Below the pieces are notes generated by a model. The model was not told the DNA's origin and searched no databases. It worked only from the letters and a program-made list of their open reading frames with translations. A DNA stretch of 7,118 bases. It comes from Victivallales bacterium (GTDB lineage: Bacteria; Verrucomicrobiota; Lentisphaeria; Oligosphaerales; Oligosphaeraceae). Positions within the stretch are counted from its first letter, which is position 1. Each line of letters starts with the position of its first letter. The stretch spans positions 1-7,118 of the forward strand of contig JAFYGL010000215.1 in assembly GCA_017543165.1 (NCBI GenBank), given 5' to 3'. This document shows, piece after piece, positions 6,953 through 7,118 of the stretch. Both the position numbers and the translations under genes were made by a program.

Positions 6953-6959
6953 GCGATTC

Positions 6960-7118
6960 TCAATATCCTCTCTGCAATGCACGCTGGAAGGCCCACTTCA
7001 GCAGGGGGGCGGCGTATTTTCCGCCTGAACCGACATGCTCCACGACGCACACGCCTGCCAGGCGGGGATTCTCCGCAGGCAATGCGGCCACGATTATGGC
7101 GTGGGGCAAGGCATTTCC
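6960..7118 (-). CDS. Penicillin-binding protein, C-terminal fragment (PBP2/MrdA-like)
   Basis: The last 52 codons and a TGA (6962-6960) of a gene entering from the right edge. The translation includes HAIIVAALPAENPRLAG, then VVEHVGSGGKYAAP and a final helix ending ALQRGY. This is the end of the class B transpeptidase fold: the strand H-x-x-x-V-A-x-x-P-A-E-N-P-R-L, then V-E-H-x-G-S-G-G and A-A-P before the last helix. The V-E-H-G-G-S-G-G type of turn is more typical of PBP2 (MrdA, cell elongation) than of FtsI. The catalytic SxxK, SxN and KTG motifs are outside the window. The enzyme would cross-link peptidoglycan in the periplasm. The following gene is not rodA, so this gene is last in its unit, or the usual mrdA-rodA pairing is absent on this side. 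Confidence 0.78.
   Translation of the reverse strand, partial: GNALPHAIIVAALPAENPRLAGVCVVEHVGSGGKYAAPLLKWAFQRALQRGY

Overview
The window carries four protein-coding genes, all read leftward (minus strand). The architecture suggests a free-living or gut member of the PVC group, most plausibly Lentisphaerota (Victivallales-like) or a relative. The grounds are secreted multi-domain carbohydrate-active proteins with an N-terminal CBM9/DOMON-like module, a very acidic multi-domain surface protein, and moderate GC with good Shine-Dalgarno sites. The taxon is an inference from gene style only.

Layout, in transcription order from the right edge. (1) 7118-6960 is the last 52 codons of a penicillin-binding protein, most like the elongation-type PBP2/MrdA. 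(2) 6872-4071 and (3) 3941-1146 are two tandem paralogues of 933 and 931 residues, about 80% identical by hand alignment, with one 2-residue indel. Each has a signal peptide, a CBM9-like domain, a beta-rich middle, a short glycoside-hydrolase-like TIM barrel with a D-E-P-E motif, a beta-sandwich and a C-terminal F5/8 type C (discoidin-like) domain. (4) 903-1 is the start of a long acidic, arginine-free protein with Ig/FN3-like beta domains and no signal peptide. It runs off the left edge.

The two paralogues do not simply share the same coding sequence. A 38-bp block is kept upstream of both start codons (4000-4037 and 6915-6952) and contains a TTGCG-N-N17-TACATT promoter-like arrangement. A 7-bp stretch at the same offset after both stop codons suggests that the ancestral duplication unit included promoter and trailer. 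The 242-bp gap between paralogue A and the acidic protein holds a degenerate CACAGAT / CTGCG repeat cluster, a small inverted repeat and a plausible promoter plus ribosome binding site.

Functionally, the two large proteins look like exported polysaccharide-processing or polysaccharide-binding enzymes made from similar promoters, possibly with diverged specificity. The acidic protein may be a surface or secreted adhesin. The PBP gene is an unrelated housekeeping neighbour. No RNA genes, CRISPR arrays, transposases or convincing intrinsic terminators were seen.
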